Assembly (NCBI RefSeq): GCF_025195125.1
Contig: NZ_JAMGSL010000010.1
Location: 184,334-248,333 of the forward strand
Reading direction: 5' to 3'
DNA: 64,000 nt
Source: Streptomyces sp. Je 1-79
Lineage (GTDB): Bacteria > Actinomycetota > Actinomycetes > Streptomycetales > Streptomycetaceae
Position numbers and translations under genes: made by a program. Positions within the stretch are counted from its first letter, which is position 1, and each line of letters begins with the position of its first letter. The notes under the pieces were generated by a model. That model saw nothing but the letters and a program-made list of their open reading frames with translations. It ran no database searches and was not told the DNA's origin. Positions 21,206-30,513 of the stretch are shown piece after piece.

Positions 21206-21440
21206 AGAGCGTCGGCCTCCTTCCGGGTGATGAGGACCGCTCAGAAGGGGCTGAACAAAAGAAAACGCCCCGGCGCAGGCGCACGGGGCTCAGCTCGACC
21301 GGCTCGGAACGAACCGGGAACTCTTCCACGATCACCTGCGCGGGCCGTTCGCATCTCAGCGAACCTTCGGCCACCGGACCCTCTTGCGAGAGCACGGCAA
21401 CGACCAGCGGTCTTTGGCTTCTCCGGAAGAGTACGCGACG
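21206..21440 (-). promoter_or_regulatory. L10-type ribosomal protein leader of rplJL
   Basis: The 389-bp gap before rplJ holds no gene. The minus-strand RNA can form several hairpins between about 21440 and 21300, the usual position of the L10 leader to which the L10-L12 complex binds. An intrinsic terminator (21256-21289) follows just before the ribosome-binding site, suggesting attenuation as well as translational control. The fold itself was not computed. Confidence 0.6.
21256..21289 (-). terminator. Attenuator terminator ahead of rplJ
   Basis: The minus-strand RNA has a GCCCCG/CGGGGC stem with an inner GCGC pair, followed by GTTTTCTTTTG (21266-21256). It is a true T-tract terminator, rare in this genome, and lies 50 bp before rplJ. 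Confidence 0.75.
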
Positions 21441-21525
21441 GCCACCCCGGGGAGCAAATCCGCCCGTACGGCTCAGCTCGCGCCGAGGCCGGGGCGGTGT
21501 GGCCGCGGGTACCGCCGTACGAAGA

Positions 21526-21570
21526 AGCCGGCCCCCTCAGCCGCTCCGAGGAGGGCTGAGGGGGCCGGCT
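21526..21570 (-). terminator. rplA terminator hairpin
   Basis: A perfect 17-bp stem (21526-21542 with 21554-21570) and a 10-nt loop lie 25 bp after the rplA stop. No T-tract is present. Confidence 0.75.
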
Positions 21571-21594
21571 GACCACTCAGTGAGCCGTGTGGGC

Positions 21595-22323
21595 TCAGAC
21601 CGCGGCCGGGTCCTCCTCGACGAGGAGGTTGCGGGTGCGGTTGGAGTCCAGCGGGATGCCGGGGCCCATCGTCGTCGTCAGGGTCGCCTTCTTGATGTAG
21701 CGGCCCTTGGCGGCGGACGGCTTCAGACGGAGGATCTCCTCCAGAGCCGCGGCGTAGTTCTCGACCAGCTTCGTCTCGTCGAAGGAGACCTTGCCGATGA
21801 TGAAGTGCAGGTTCGAGTGCTTGTCGACGCGGAACTCGATCTTGCCGCCCTTGATCTCGTTGACGGCCTTCGCGACGTCGGGGGTCACGGTGCCGGTCTT
21901 CGGGTTCGGCATGAGACCACGCGGGCCGAGGACGCGGCCGAGGCGGCCGACCTTGCCCATGAGGTCCGGGGTGGCCACAACGGCGTCGAACTCGTTCAGG
22001 CGCTGGCCCTTGGAGATCTCGTCGATGAGCTCGTCGGAACCGACGATGTCGGCGCCAGCGGCGATCGCGGCCTCGGCACGGTCACCGGTCGCGAAGACCA
22101 GGACCCGGGCGGTCTTACCGGTGCCGTGCGGGAGGTTCACGGTGCCACGGACCATCTGGTCGGCCTTGCGCGGGTCGACACCCAGGCGGAAGGCGACCTC
22201 GACGGTCCCGTCGAACTTGGTGGCGGCGGTGTCCTTGGCGATACGGACGGCCTCGAGGGGGGCGTAGTTACGCTCCCGGTCGATCTTGGCGTCCGCGCTG
22301 CGGAGTGCCTTGCTGCGCTTCAC
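21595..22323 (-). CDS. rplA: 50S ribosomal protein L1
   Basis: A 242-residue protein starting at GTG 22323 with AGGAG upstream. The conserved L1 segments are clear: GLMPNPKTGTVT and KGGKIEFRVDKHSNLH. It builds the mobile L1 stalk at the tRNA exit site and in many bacteria represses the rplKA mRNA. It lies 78 bp after rplK in the same operon. Confidence 0.98.
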   Translation of the reverse strand: MKRSKALRSADAKIDRERNYAPLEAVRIAKDTAATKFDGTVEVAFRLGVDPRKADQMVRGTVNLPHGTGKTARVLVFATGDRAEAAIAAGADIVGSDELIDEISKGQRLNEFDAVVATPDLMGKVGRLGRVLGPRGLMPNPKTGTVTPDVAKAVNEIKGGKIEFRVDKHSNLHFIIGKVSFDETKLVENYAAALEEILRLKPSAAKGRYIKKATLTTTMGPGIPLDSNRTRNLLVEEDPAAV

Positions 22324-22401
22324 TGCTTCTCCTGTTGGTTCAGGTGTGGAGTCGTGGTGCGGGCCGCGCCGGCCCTACCACTGAGGTCACAAGGGGGCTG
22401 A

Positions 22402-22836
22402 TCAGCCCTCGACCGTGATGCCCATGGAACGGGCGGTGCCGGCGATGATCTTCTCGGCGGCGTCGAGGTCGCTGGTGTTCAGGTCGGGGAGCTTGGTCGA
22501 GGCGATGTCGCGGACCTGGGCGCTCGTGATCTTGGCGACCTTGGTCTTGTGCGGCTCGCCCGAGCCCTTGTTCACACCCGCGGCCTTGAGGATCAGCTTG
22601 GCGGCCGGCGGAGTCTTGGTGATGAAGGTGAAGGAACGGTCCTCGTAGACCGTGATCTCCACCGGCACGACCATGCCACGCTGCGACTCGGTCGCGGCGT
22701 TGTAGGCCTTGCAGAACTCCATGATGTTGACGCCGTGCTGGCCCAGCGCGGGACCGACCGGCGGGGCCGGGTTGGCCGCACCAGCGTTGATCTGGAGCTT
22801 GATAAGCCCCGTGACCTTCTTCTTCTTGGGAGGCAT
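22402..22836 (-). CDS. rplK: 50S ribosomal protein L11
   Basis: A 144-residue protein, ATG 22836 with GGAGAG upstream. The N-terminal proline switch ([17 protein letters not shown]) and the C-terminal rRNA-binding domain are intact. In Streptomyces this protein supports ribosome-linked ppGpp synthesis by RelA and is part of the thiostrepton target site. It starts the rplKA operon after the nusG terminator. Confidence 0.98.
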
Positions 22837-22931
22837 TGCTCTCTCCGGGTCCTAGTGAGAGTGTTCAGCCGCCATCCGGTCGTCCGGATGGAGGCATACC
22901 GCACCACGATAACGGGTATAGACGTGCGGCT

Positions 22932-22976
22932 AAAAACCGAGCAGGTCAGAGCGGCTGCGAGAGCCACTCTGACCTG
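22932..22976 (-). terminator. nusG intrinsic terminator
   Basis: A stem pairing 22942-22951 with 22967-22976, extended by four inner pairs, is followed on the minus strand by a run of five T (22936-22932). It separates the secE-nusG unit from rplKA. Confidence 0.85.
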
Positions 22977-23012
22977 GGTCGGAAACCTGTGACCTGTGGG
23001 GGTCCGGGAGGG

Positions 23013-23930
23013 TCAGTTCTTCTGGATCTGGTCGAAGCTGAGCTCGACCGGGGTCTCGCGACCGAAGATCTCGACCAGGCCCTTGACCTTCTTGGAGTCG
23101 GCGTTGATCTCGTTGATCGTGGCCTGGAGGGTGGCGAAGGGGCCGTCGGTGACGGTGACCGAGTCGCCGACCTCGAAGTCCAGGACCTCGACGGTGACCT
23201 TGCGGGCCGGAGCCGGCTTGCCCTCGGCCTCGGCGGCCTCGCGGGCGGCCTTCTCCTCGGCCTCGGGGGCGAGCATCTTGACGATCTCGTCCAGGGTCAG
23301 CGGGTACGGGTCGTAGGCGTTGCCCACGAAGCCGGTGACGCCGGGGGTGTTGCGGACGACGCCCCAGGACTCGTTCGTCAGATCCATGCGGACGAGCACG
23401 TAGCCGGGCAGCTTGTTCTGCCGGACGTTCTTGCGCTCGCCGTTCTTGATCTGGACGATCTCTTCCTCGGGCACCTCGGCCTGGTAGATGAACTCCTCGA
23501 CGTTCAGCGAGACGGCACGCTGCTCGAGGTTGGCCTTCACGCGCTTCTCGTAGCCCGCGTAGGTGTGGATCACGTACCACTCGCCGGGCAGGCCGCGGAG
23601 CTCGTCACGCAGGGCCTGGATCGGGTCGACGGGAGCGGCGGGCTCCTCCTCGGCCTCCTCGGCCTCTTCCAGCTCGGCCTCGACGTCGGTGTCCTCGTCG
23701 GACTCGTCCTCGTCGGAGTCGTCGGACCCGTCCTCGTCGGAGTCGTCCTCGACGTCGGACTCGGCCTCGACATCGTCGGACTCCTCGGAGTCGTCCTCGA
23801 TGTTCAGGGCGGCCTCTTCGGCAGCCTCGCCCGCAGCGGCGTCAGCAGCCTCAGCCTGGTCCTCGTCGGCCGCCTCGAGGATGTCGAGCTCGTCCTCAGA
23901 AACGGACTCGTTCAGGTTCGGGTCAGACAC
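23013..23930 (-). CDS. nusG: Transcription termination/antitermination protein NusG
   Basis: A 305-residue protein. GTG 23930 is chosen because GGAAGAAG precedes it and the product then begins at SDPNLNES as in other streptomycetes. Residues 1-105 are a very acidic Asp/Glu/Ser-rich extension typical of Actinobacteria. The NGN domain starts near residue 118 (WYVIHTYAGYEKRV), and the KOW domain is at the C-terminus (VGDSVTVTDGPFATLQ). NusG binds RNA polymerase and links it to Rho or the ribosome. It forms one unit with secE. Confidence 0.96.
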   Translation of the reverse strand: MSDPNLNESVSEDELDILEAADEDQAEAADAAAGEAAEEAALNIEDDSEESDDVEAESDVEDDSDEDGSDDSDEDESDEDTDVEAELEEAEEAEEEPAAPVDPIQALRDELRGLPGEWYVIHTYAGYEKRVKANLEQRAVSLNVEEFIYQAEVPEEEIVQIKNGERKNVRQNKLPGYVLVRMDLTNESWGVVRNTPGVTGFVGNAYDPYPLTLDEIVKMLAPEAEEKAAREAAEAEGKPAPARKVTVEVLDFEVGDSVTVTDGPFATLQATINEINADSKKVKGLVEIFGRETPVELSFDQIQKN

Positions 23931-23973
23931 GGTGGCTGCTTCTTCCTGGATACAGATGGGGTGGAACAAGAAG

Positions 23974-24261
23974 TCAGCCGAAGACGTACTTGACTGCTTC
24001 CTGGAAGCCATAGTCAATCACGGTCACAAGGCCGATCATGATGACAACGAAGACAATCACTACCGTGGTGTACGTCGTCAGCTGGCTGCGAGTGGGCCAG
24101 ACGACCTTGCGAAGCTCCGCGACGATCTGGCGATAGAAGAGCGCGAGACGGCCCAGGGGGCCCTTCTTTCCGCGCTTGCCGCCCTTGCGGGCCTTCTTCT
24201 TCGAGTCCGGCGCCTCGTCCTCGGCATCAGGCATGTCGATGGAGCCCACGGCGTCCGTCAC
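23974..24261 (-). CDS. secE: Protein translocase subunit SecE
   Basis: A 95-residue protein. GTG 24261 is chosen because AGGTGAG lies just upstream and the family length is then met. A basic Lys/Arg-rich segment (residues 20-36) precedes the amphipathic helix YRQIVAELRKVVWPTR and a single membrane helix (about 62-84). SecE clamps the SecY channel of the general secretion pathway. It is followed 43 bp later by nusG. Confidence 0.95.
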   Translation of the reverse strand: MTDAVGSIDMPDAEDEAPDSKKKARKGGKRGKKGPLGRLALFYRQIVAELRKVVWPTRSQLTTYTTVVIVFVVIMIGLVTVIDYGFQEAVKYVFG

Positions 24262-24364
24262 GCTTCTCACCTGATCCCGGGTCATGGCAGTGCCGTGCCG
24301 GGTGGATCCGCACGGCGGTGCATTGAAGTACGTACATGCGCACACATCCTGGCGGTGTGTGTAG

Positions 24365-24437
24365 CAGGGCCGGAGGGACTTGAACCCCCAACCGCCGGTT
24401 TTGGAGACCGGTGCTCTACCAATTGAGCTACGACCCT
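24365..24437 (-). tRNA. tRNA-Trp (CCA)
   Basis: A 73-nt cloverleaf on the minus strand with a 7-bp acceptor stem AGGGTCG/CGGCCCT, T-loop GGTTCAAGT, and anticodon CCA in CTCCAAA. It precedes secE, the usual place of tRNA-Trp in Actinobacteria. Confidence 0.97.
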
Positions 24438-24640
24438 TTGTGGCTTCCCCAACCTACCGCATCGTGAGACGTGGTCGGTGAGGGCCAACGAGCAGTGAGT
24501 GTACGTGTTCATGGGCGCCGCGTCGAACAGAAAGCACGTGGGAGCCCTCGCGAACCCTCGTACGACCAGGAATGACCGTTCCTGTCCGCTCCCTGAAACC
24601 TGTGTGCCGGGCGGGAAGGCGGTCTGGGAGCATGGGCCGT

Positions 24641-25867
24641 ATGAGCGCTGCTACCCCTCCGACCGAGCGCCGGGTCTCCGCCCGCGTCGGTGCGATCTCC
24701 GAGTCCGCGACCCTCGCCGTCGACGCCAAGGCCAAGGCCCTCAAGGCCGCCGGGCGCCCGGTGATCGGGTTCGGCGCGGGTGAGCCCGACTTCCCGACCC
24801 CGGACTACATCGTCGACGCCGCCGTCGAGGCGTGCAAGAACCCGAAGTACCACCGCTACACACCGGCCGGCGGTCTGCCCGAGCTGAAGGCCGCGATCGC
24901 CGCCAAGACGCTGCGCGACTCCGGCTACGAGGTCGACGCCTCCCAGGTCCTGGTGACCAACGGCGGCAAGCAGGCGATCTACGAGGCGTTCGCCGCGATC
25001 CTCGACCCGGGCGACGAGGTCATCGTCCCGGCCCCGTACTGGACGACGTACCCCGAGTCGATCCGGCTCGCGGGCGGTGTCCCGGTCGAGGTCGTCGCCG
25101 ACGAGACCACCGGCTACCGCGTCTCGGTGGAGCAGCTGGAGGCGGCGCGCACGGAGAAGACCAAGGTCGTCCTCTTCGTCTCCCCGTCCAACCCGACCGG
25201 CGCCGTCTACAGCGAGACCGAGACCGAGGCGATCGGCCGCTGGGCCGTCGAGCACGGTCTGTGGGTGCTGACGGACGAGATCTACGAGCACCTGGTCTAC
25301 GGCGGCGCGTCCGCCGTCTCCCTGCCGTCGGTCATGCCCGAGCTGCGCGACAAGTGCATCGTCGTCAACGGTGTCGCGAAGACGTACGCGATGACCGGCT
25401 GGCGCGTGGGGTGGATCATCGGCCCGAAGGACGTCGTGAAGGCCGCGACGAACCTGCAGTCGCACGCCACGTCCAACGTGAGCAATGTGGCGCAGGTGGC
25501 CGCGCTCGCCGCCGTCTCCGGTGACCTGGACGCCGTCGCCGAGATGGGCCGCGCCTTCGACCGGCGCCGCCAGACCATCGTGCGGATGCTCAACGAGATC
25601 GAGGGCGTCCTCTGCCCGACGCCCGAGGGCGCGTTCTACGTGTACCCGTCGGTGAAGGCGCTGCTCGGCAAGGAGATCCGCGGCAGGCGCCCGCAGGACT
25701 CGGTCGAGCTGGCCGCGCTGATCCTGGACGAGGCCGAGGTCGCGGTCGTCCCGGGCGAGGCCTTCGGCACCCCCGGCTACCTGCGGCTCTCGTACGCGCT
25801 GGGCGACGAGGACCTGGTGGAGGGCGTGTCCCGGATCCAGAAGCTGCTCGCGGAGGCCCGCGACTAG
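24641..25867 (+). CDS. aspC: Aspartate aminotransferase-type class I/II aminotransferase
   Basis: A 408-residue pyridoxal-phosphate enzyme starting at ATG 24641 (GGGAG upstream); GTG or ATG codons further up lack a ribosome-binding site. FGAGEPDFPTPDYI near the N-terminus, SPSNPTGAVYS, TDEIYEHLVYGG and the Schiff-base lysine in NGVAKTYAMTGWRVGW are all present. It transfers the amino group between aspartate and 2-oxoglutarate, though related enzymes also accept aromatic amino acids or prephenate. It is divergent from tRNA-Trp/secE and ends at an intrinsic terminator. Confidence 0.9.
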   Translation: MSAATPPTERRVSARVGAISESATLAVDAKAKALKAAGRPVIGFGAGEPDFPTPDYIVDAAVEACKNPKYHRYTPAGGLPELKAAIAAKTLRDSGYEVDASQVLVTNGGKQAIYEAFAAILDPGDEVIVPAPYWTTYPESIRLAGGVPVEVVADETTGYRVSVEQLEAARTEKTKVVLFVSPSNPTGAVYSETETEAIGRWAVEHGLWVLTDEIYEHLVYGGASAVSLPSVMPELRDKCIVVNGVAKTYAMTGWRVGWIIGPKDVVKAATNLQSHATSNVSNVAQVAALAAVSGDLDAVAEMGRAFDRRRQTIVRMLNEIEGVLCPTPEGAFYVYPSVKALLGKEIRGRRPQDSVELAALILDEAEVAVVPGEAFGTPGYLRLSYALGDEDLVEGVSRIQKLLAEARD

Positions 25868-25882
25868 TCGCGCCGTCCCGCT

Positions 25883-25920
25883 CGGGCCCCTGGTTCTCCG
25901 GAACCGGGGGCCCGTTTTTA
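25883..25920 (+). terminator. Intrinsic terminator after the aminotransferase
   Basis: A 14-bp stem with one G-U pair (25883-25896 with 25901-25914), loop TCCG, followed by GTTTTTA. Confidence 0.88.
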
Positions 25921-25988
25921 CGTTCGGGCAAGGTCCCGATCGGGGAAAGGGGCTGTGTTCCGCCATTCGGGTGCGGCAAGATCCTTCA

Positions 25989-27032
25989 ATGGAGCACGTT
26001 TCCGAGCACGTTTTCCGCGACATCAACCTGCTGCCCAAGGCGCATCTGCACCTGCACTTCACCGGGTCGATGCGGCCCACGACGCTCATCGAGCTGGCGG
26101 ACAAGTACGGCGTCCACCTCCCGGAGGCGTTGAGCAGCGGCACACCGCCGAAGCTGCGGGCCACCGACGAGCGCGGCTGGTTCCGCTTCCAGCGGCTGTA
26201 CGACATCGCCCGGTCCTGTCTGCGGGAGCCCGAGGACATCCAGCGCCTGGTCCGCGAGGCGGCCCAGGAGGACGTGCGGGACGGTTCGGGTTGGCTGGAG
26301 ATCCAGGTCGACCCGACCTCGTACGCCCCTCTGCTCGGCGGTCTGATCCCGGCGATGGAGATCATCCTCGACGCCGTCGACTCGGCCGCCCGTGAGACCG
26401 GCCTCGGGATGCGGGTCCTGGTGGCCGCCAACCGTATGAAGCACCCGCTGGAGGCCCGTACGCTCGCACGGCTCGCCGTCCGGTACGCGGACCGGGGGGT
26501 GGTCGGCTTCGGGCTCTCCAACGACGAGCGCCGGGGCATGGCCCGCGACTTCGACCGCGCCTTCTCCATCGCCCGCGAGGGCGGTCTGCTCGCGGCCCCG
26601 CACGGCGGCGAGCTGACGGGGCCCTCGTCCGTACGGGACTGCCTGGACGACCTCCGGGCGGCACGGATCGGCCACGGCGTCCGGGCCGCGGAAGACCCCC
26701 GGGTGCTGCGCAAGCTCGCCGAGCGGGGCGTGACCTGCGAGGTCTGTCCCGCCTCGAACGTGGCGCTGGGGGTCTACGAGAAGCACGAGGACGTCCCGCT
26801 GCGCACGCTCTTCGACGCCGGCGTGCCGATGGCGCTGGGTGCGGACGACCCGCTCCTCTTCGGCTCCCGGCTGGCCGCCCAGTACGAGATCGCCCGCCGC
26901 CATCACGCCTTCACGGACGCGGAACTGGCCGATCTGGCCCGCCAGTCGATCCGCGGCTCGGCGGCGCCGGAGGACGTCAGGCAGAAGCTGCTCTCGGGCG
27001 TCGACGACTGGCTGGGCGCCCCGGCGGCGTGA
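25989..27032 (+). CDS. Adenosine deaminase family protein
   Basis: A 347-residue amidohydrolase; ATG 25989 is chosen, with GTG 25971 six codons upstream as the alternative. The zinc and catalytic motifs of adenosine deaminases are intact: HLHFTG, HGGE, GHGV and GADDP. CPASNVAL gives the usual signature after the GHG motif. It should convert adenosine or a related aminopurine nucleoside to its deaminated form for purine salvage. Its last 56 bp overlap the convergent gene on the other strand. Confidence 0.88.
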   Translation: MEHVSEHVFRDINLLPKAHLHLHFTGSMRPTTLIELADKYGVHLPEALSSGTPPKLRATDERGWFRFQRLYDIARSCLREPEDIQRLVREAAQEDVRDGSGWLEIQVDPTSYAPLLGGLIPAMEIILDAVDSAARETGLGMRVLVAANRMKHPLEARTLARLAVRYADRGVVGFGLSNDERRGMARDFDRAFSIAREGGLLAAPHGGELTGPSSVRDCLDDLRAARIGHGVRAAEDPRVLRKLAERGVTCEVCPASNVALGVYEKHEDVPLRTLFDAGVPMALGADDPLLFGSRLAAQYEIARRHHAFTDAELADLARQSIRGSAAPEDVRQKLLSGVDDWLGAPAA

Positions 27033-27696
27033 AGCGGTGCAGGGGCGGGCGGGCCTGGAAACCGATGTCGATCTCGGGCCGGTCCCACCGGTGGTCGGGC
27101 TCCAGATAAGGGGTGAACGAGGCGACGAGCGCGTCGTGCCCCTGCCGGGCGCGTTTCTCCAGGGGGCCGAAGCCGGCCGCCGTCTCCAGGGCGGTGGCCG
27201 CGGCGGCGAAGACGTCCCGGCCGCCGTGGAGGAAGAGCGTGTGGGCGTGCACGGCGGGCCGGAGCCATTCCGTCGCGCGCCAGTGGCGCCGTTCCCACTC
27301 CGCGTGCCAGCCGGCCGCGTGGGCGGCGGTGCGTTCCTCGTTCGTACCGACGGTCAGCGGCCGGCCGTCCCCGAGGCGGGCCCTCAGCCGCGGCCAGGCG
27401 GAAGGACGCAGGCCGGCCGAGGGGTGGACGAGGACGAGGTCGACCGGCACCCCGGGGGCGAAGGTGCGCGGGAGGCTCTCGCGCAGCGGCACGTGGACGA
27501 TCGTGTGCCGGGAGAAGGCGGCGAAGGAGAACAGGGCGGCGAGCCGGGACAGCCCGTCGTGGTCTCCCAGGAGATACCCCCAGCGGTCGCCCAGCGGGTC
27601 GTTCAGCGTGGTGTGCCGCAGCGGGTGCCGGGGCTGCACGACGCGGTGCTCCAACAGGCCGGTACGGGGCCTGAATTCACGGACTCGTAGACGCAT
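26977..27696 (-). CDS. Conserved hypothetical protein
   Basis: A 239-residue protein, ATG 27696, without recognised domain. The first 130 residues contain hydrophobic strands (DLVLVHPSAGL) and conserved-looking aromatic residues (DRWGYLLGDHDGL). The C-terminal 20 residues are Arg/Pro-rich and are encoded by the strand opposite the end of the deaminase gene. No membrane segment or signal peptide is seen. Third-position GC supports coding, but function is unknown. Confidence 0.6.
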   Translation of the reverse strand: MRLRVREFRPRTGLLEHRVVQPRHPLRHTTLNDPLGDRWGYLLGDHDGLSRLAALFSFAAFSRHTIVHVPLRESLPRTFAPGVPVDLVLVHPSAGLRPSAWPRLRARLGDGRPLTVGTNEERTAAHAAGWHAEWERRHWRATEWLRPAVHAHTLFLHGGRDVFAAAATALETAAGFGPLEKRARQGHDALVASFTPYLEPDHRWDRPEIDIGFQARPPLHRFTPPGRPASRRRPRAASA

Positions 27697-27768
27697 GGGC
27701 GACAGCGTGGCGCGGCCGGGCCCCGCCCGGCAACGTCATTCCGGTGCGGCGATCCCGGCGCGGCAACG

Positions 27769-28374
27769 TCATTCCGGTGCGGCGATCCCCGCCATCAGGG
27801 TGCGGGCGAGGGAGCTCGCGAAGGTGTCGAGGTCCTGCGGGGGCTCCTTGCCGAGCTTCGCGTCGTAGGCGAACGCCCGCTGGACGCAGGCGCCGAGCAG
27901 CAGCGAGGCCGCCGCGAAGGTGTCCGCGCCGGGACTGACGCGGCCCGCCCGCTGCTCGGTGCGCAGGTAGGCGTCGAGGCTCTCGATGGGGCGGTGGGGG
28001 CCGGTGTCCAGGCGGCGCAGGGCCGCGTCGTGCCGGGCCTTGAGCCGGGTCTCGGCGTAGAGCGAGGCGCCGATCGGGAAGCTCTGGGCGTAGAAGAGCG
28101 CTGCCTGACGGGCGATCTCGGTGAGGTTCTCCTCGACCCCGCGCTCCCCCGGGTCGGCGGCCAGCCGGTCGAGCAGGGGGGCGAGCCGGGGCAGCCGTTC
28201 GGAGAGGACGGCGACGAAGAGCTCCTCCTTTCCGGCGAAGTACTTGTACAGCGCCGCCTCCGAGCATCCCGCGCCCCGCGCGATCTCCTTGGTGGTCGTG
28301 CGGGCGAGGCCCACCGTGGTCCACAGCTCGTGTGCCGCGTCGAGGATCCGTTCCCGGGTGGGCTTCTTCTCCAT
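27769..28374 (-). CDS. TetR-family regulator of the divergent oxidoreductase gene
   Basis: A 201-residue repressor, ATG 28374. The N-terminal helix-turn-helix is clear (TTKEIARGAGCSEAALYKYF, about residues 28-47). The remainder is an all-helical ligand-binding and dimerisation domain. It is divergent from an NAD(P)H-binding protein gene across 88 bp containing two inverted repeats built on GTGAGT, which are probably its operators. It therefore likely represses both itself and that gene. Confidence 0.85.
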   Translation of the reverse strand: MEKKPTRERILDAAHELWTTVGLARTTTKEIARGAGCSEAALYKYFAGKEELFVAVLSERLPRLAPLLDRLAADPGERGVEENLTEIARQAALFYAQSFPIGASLYAETRLKARHDAALRRLDTGPHRPIESLDAYLRTEQRAGRVSPGADTFAAASLLLGACVQRAFAYDAKLGKEPPQDLDTFASSLARTLMAGIAAPE

Positions 28375-28402
28375 GGCTGCTCCGACCGCGCTTGACGAGG
28401 GG

Positions 28403-28443
28403 GTGAGTACGCACTCACTCTAGGGGGTGAGTGAACACTTACC
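28403..28443. promoter_or_regulatory. Paired TetR operator sites
   Basis: GTGAGTACGCACTCAC (28403-28418) is a perfect inverted repeat, and GGTGAGTGAACACTTACC (28426-28443) is a near-perfect one sharing the GTGAGT half-site. Their centres are about 24 bp apart, so two dimers could bind side by side between the divergent genes. Confidence 0.75.
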
Positions 28444-28462
28444 CACCCCAGGAGGGTGCGAC

Positions 28463-29095
28463 ATGAAGCTCACTGTCTTCGGCGCGACCGGCGGCATCGG
28501 CCGGGAGATCGTCCGCCAGGCACTGGCCGCGGGCCATGACGTGACGGCCGTCGTACGGGACCCCGCGCGGTTCGCCGTCACCGGCGAGCGGCTGGAGGTG
28601 TACCGCGCGGATCTCACGGACCCCGCCGCGCTGCGCGGAGCGGTCGCCGGCAAGGACGCCGTGCTCTCGGGCCTCGGCGCCCGCAGCCGCGCGGACGCCG
28701 GAGTCACCGCGAAGCTGACCCGCTCGGTCGTCGCCGCGATGGACGCCGAGAGCGTCCGGCGGCTGCTGGTGGTCAGCGCGAGCCCGCTGGGCCCGGTCCC
28801 GGACGGTGAGCCGCTGCTCGGCAAGGCGATCACCGCGATCGTGGGCTCCGTCCTGAAGGACGTCTACGCCGACCTGCGGGTGATGGAGGCCGAACTGGCG
28901 GCGAGCGCCACGGACTGGACGTCCGTACGCCCGCCCAAACTCACGAACGCCCCGGTCACCGGCCGCTACCGCACCGTCGTCGACGGCAATCCCCGCGGCG
29001 GCCGCTCCCTCGCCCGCGCCGATGTCGCGCACGCGATGCTGGCGATGATCGACGACCCGGCGACGGTCGGGCGGGGCGTGGGGGTGGCGTACTGA
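28463..29095 (+). CDS. NAD(P)H-binding oxidoreductase (SDR-like)
   Basis: A 210-residue protein; ATG 28463 is chosen because AGGAGG lies 10 bp upstream and the Rossmann motif GATGGIG then starts at residue 7. The fold is that of NmrA/atypical short-chain dehydrogenase proteins with VVSASPLG and TSVRPPKLT segments. No canonical YxxxK pair is seen, so it may be a redox sensor or use an unusual substrate. It is controlled by the divergent TetR protein. Confidence 0.8.
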   Translation: MKLTVFGATGGIGREIVRQALAAGHDVTAVVRDPARFAVTGERLEVYRADLTDPAALRGAVAGKDAVLSGLGARSRADAGVTAKLTRSVVAAMDAESVRRLLVVSASPLGPVPDGEPLLGKAITAIVGSVLKDVYADLRVMEAELAASATDWTSVRPPKLTNAPVTGRYRTVVDGNPRGGRSLARADVAHAMLAMIDDPATVGRGVGVAY

Positions 29096-29166
29096 CGCGG
29101 GACGGCGGTCGGGGGGCGTACGAGGCGGAGAGACGGCCGGGGCCTGTCGCCCACCCGACGACCTGG

Positions 29167-29183
29167 GGAACCCGGAGGGTTCC
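29167..29183. terminator. Short hairpin between convergent genes
   Basis: GGAACCC and GGGTTCC (29167-29173 and 29177-29183) can pair around a 3-nt loop between the convergent oxidoreductase and murB genes. Weak, without T-tract. Confidence 0.35.
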
Positions 29184-29192
29184 GCGGAACGC

Positions 29193-30251
<1,059 letters not shown>

Positions 30252-30439
30252 GCGCTCAAGAGTACGGGGCCGTGGCGGGGCCCAGGGAAGCGTGGGCGGC
30301 GGCCGGGGACACGCCCGCGGCTACGGGGCCGTGCGCAGAGCAGCCGGACGCCACCGGGTCTCCCCGGCGGCGTCCGGTCCTACGGTGCGTCGCGCACCGG
30401 TCCTGCGATGCGGGGCGCGCGGGGCCGATGCCCACAGGC

Positions 30440-30490
30440 CAGGCAGGGGCGCCGGGCAGGCAGGGGCGCCCGGCAGGAAGGGGCGCCAGG
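30440..30490. repeat. 17-bp tandem repeat, three copies
   Basis: Three tandem units of 17 bp close to CAGGCAGGGGCGCCGGG (30440, 30457 and 30474), with a partial fourth, lie in the 262-bp non-coding gap between murB and the MFS gene. Units differ at one to three positions. Each unit contains GGCGCC. Confidence 0.7.
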
Positions 30491-30513
30491 CAGGCGTGCC
30501 GTAGCGCCACCGT

